NCBI GenBank assembly: GCA_021737785.1
Contig: JAIPDI010000014.1
Location: 36,521-100,520, forward strand
DNA length: 64,000 bases
Origin: Deltaproteobacteria bacterium
GTDB lineage: Bacteria > Desulfobacterota > DSM-4660 > Desulfatiglandales > Desulfatiglandaceae
Direction: 5' to 3'
This document shows positions 63,825 to 64,000 of the stretch, in pieces. Every line of letters starts with the position of its first letter. Position 1 is the stretch's first letter. A program made the position numbers and the translations under genes. Under the pieces are notes generated by a model. The model was not told the origin of the DNA. It searched no databases and saw only the letters and a list, made by a program, of their open reading frames with translations.

Positions 63825-64000
63825 TTACGCCGACAGCAGTTCCGCGATGCGCCGGGCCGCGGTGAGTGCCCCGTCGGCTTTCGGTTGAGCGTTCAATCGC
63901 GCGGCAAGGGCTTTAGCTTTCTCGCGATAGACATCATAGTTGTCGAAGATTTGGTTGATTGCGGCGAGGAGATCCTTTTCGCGGAAGAGATTTTTGGAGA
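63825..64000 (-). CDS. C-terminal end of a protein cut by the window edge
   Basis: The last 58 residues of a minus-strand gene are visible, reading REKDLLAAINQIFDNYDVYR followed by EKAKALAARLNAQPKADGAL and ending RIAELLSA. The helical pattern is like the last part of a glycosyltransferase or GT-B fold enzyme, but the visible part is too short to assign a function. Confidence 0.5.
   Translation of the reverse strand, partial: SKNLFREKDLLAAINQIFDNYDVYREKAKALAARLNAQPKADGALTAARRIAELLSA

Noticed and set aside
1..64000. tRNA, rRNA, riboswitch or CRISPR features
   Set aside because: No cloverleaf with conserved T-arm, rRNA core sequence, known riboswitch aptamer or regular repeat-spacer array was recognised by eye; a covariance-model scan would be needed to exclude small RNAs.

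Overview
The window looks like a chromosomal segment of an anaerobic, gram-negative deltaproteobacterium (Desulfobacterota-like). This is inferred from gene content and style: an LPS precursor gene (kdsB), an outer-membrane DcaP-type porin, an hflK-hflC pair, a valS preceded by an acidic PopZ-like protein, MaoC, thiolase and CoA-ligase catabolic clusters, a beta-keto acid cleavage enzyme next to a branched-chain amino acid type transporter, and many GTCATTCCGG repeats and decayed REP-associated transposase copies. No rRNA, tRNA or CRISPR array was seen. Species cannot be named. Layout: 0-24 kb is mostly core housekeeping with high GC. It holds an acidic protein and valS; a metal-type ABC transporter (ATPase and permease, no binding protein) followed by a small unknown protein, a SpoU-type RNA methyltransferase and a degenerate receiver protein; a secreted TPR protein with a YidD-like protein; hflK-hflC and an ACT-domain protein; recJ-kdsB; queD and a zinc-ribbon protein; mscS; a beta-hydroxyacid dehydrogenase and acetoacetyl-CoA synthetase; and a divergent ureohydrolase. 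From 21.3 to 26.5 kb an aspT-aspD pair (aspartate:alanine exchange plus aspartate 4-decarboxylation) faces a DcaP-like porin. From 26.7 to 36.4 kb is accessory sequence: a lipoprotein phosphatidylserine decarboxylase homologue, a HigB/HigA toxin-antitoxin pair between two about 147-bp direct repeats, a serine hydrolase, an M20 peptidase, a GldA-type dehydrogenase, a NosL-like protein and an XRE-cupin regulator. From 43.4 down to 36.7 kb a tight minus-strand operon livH-livM-livG-livF-binding protein-SDR-BKACE couples uptake with beta-keto acid cleavage; a decayed XRE regulator lies just upstream. From 44.4 to 58.1 kb is the most interesting region, an AT-richer catabolic island. It starts at a truncated IS21 element and is bounded on the right by a RAYT-derived remnant. 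A TetR gene with a near-perfect sigma-70 promoter and an overlapping palindrome heads a plus-strand series: thiolase, enoyl-CoA hydratase, sugar-type (CUT2) permease, binding protein, a second permease fused to a strictosidine-synthase/SMP-30 beta-propeller, a second free-standing propeller, the double ATPase, an acyl-CoA ligase, and a MaoC hydratase. The set reads as import, possible lactone or ester opening, CoA activation and beta-oxidation of an unknown substrate. The right end (58.2-64 kb) carries nudC, a frameshifted DUF6429 gene, an iron-sulfur-flavoprotein-like reductase, a methyltransferase, two related internally deleted RAYT remnants, a ferredoxin-adenylate cyclase fusion and the end of a gene that runs off the window.
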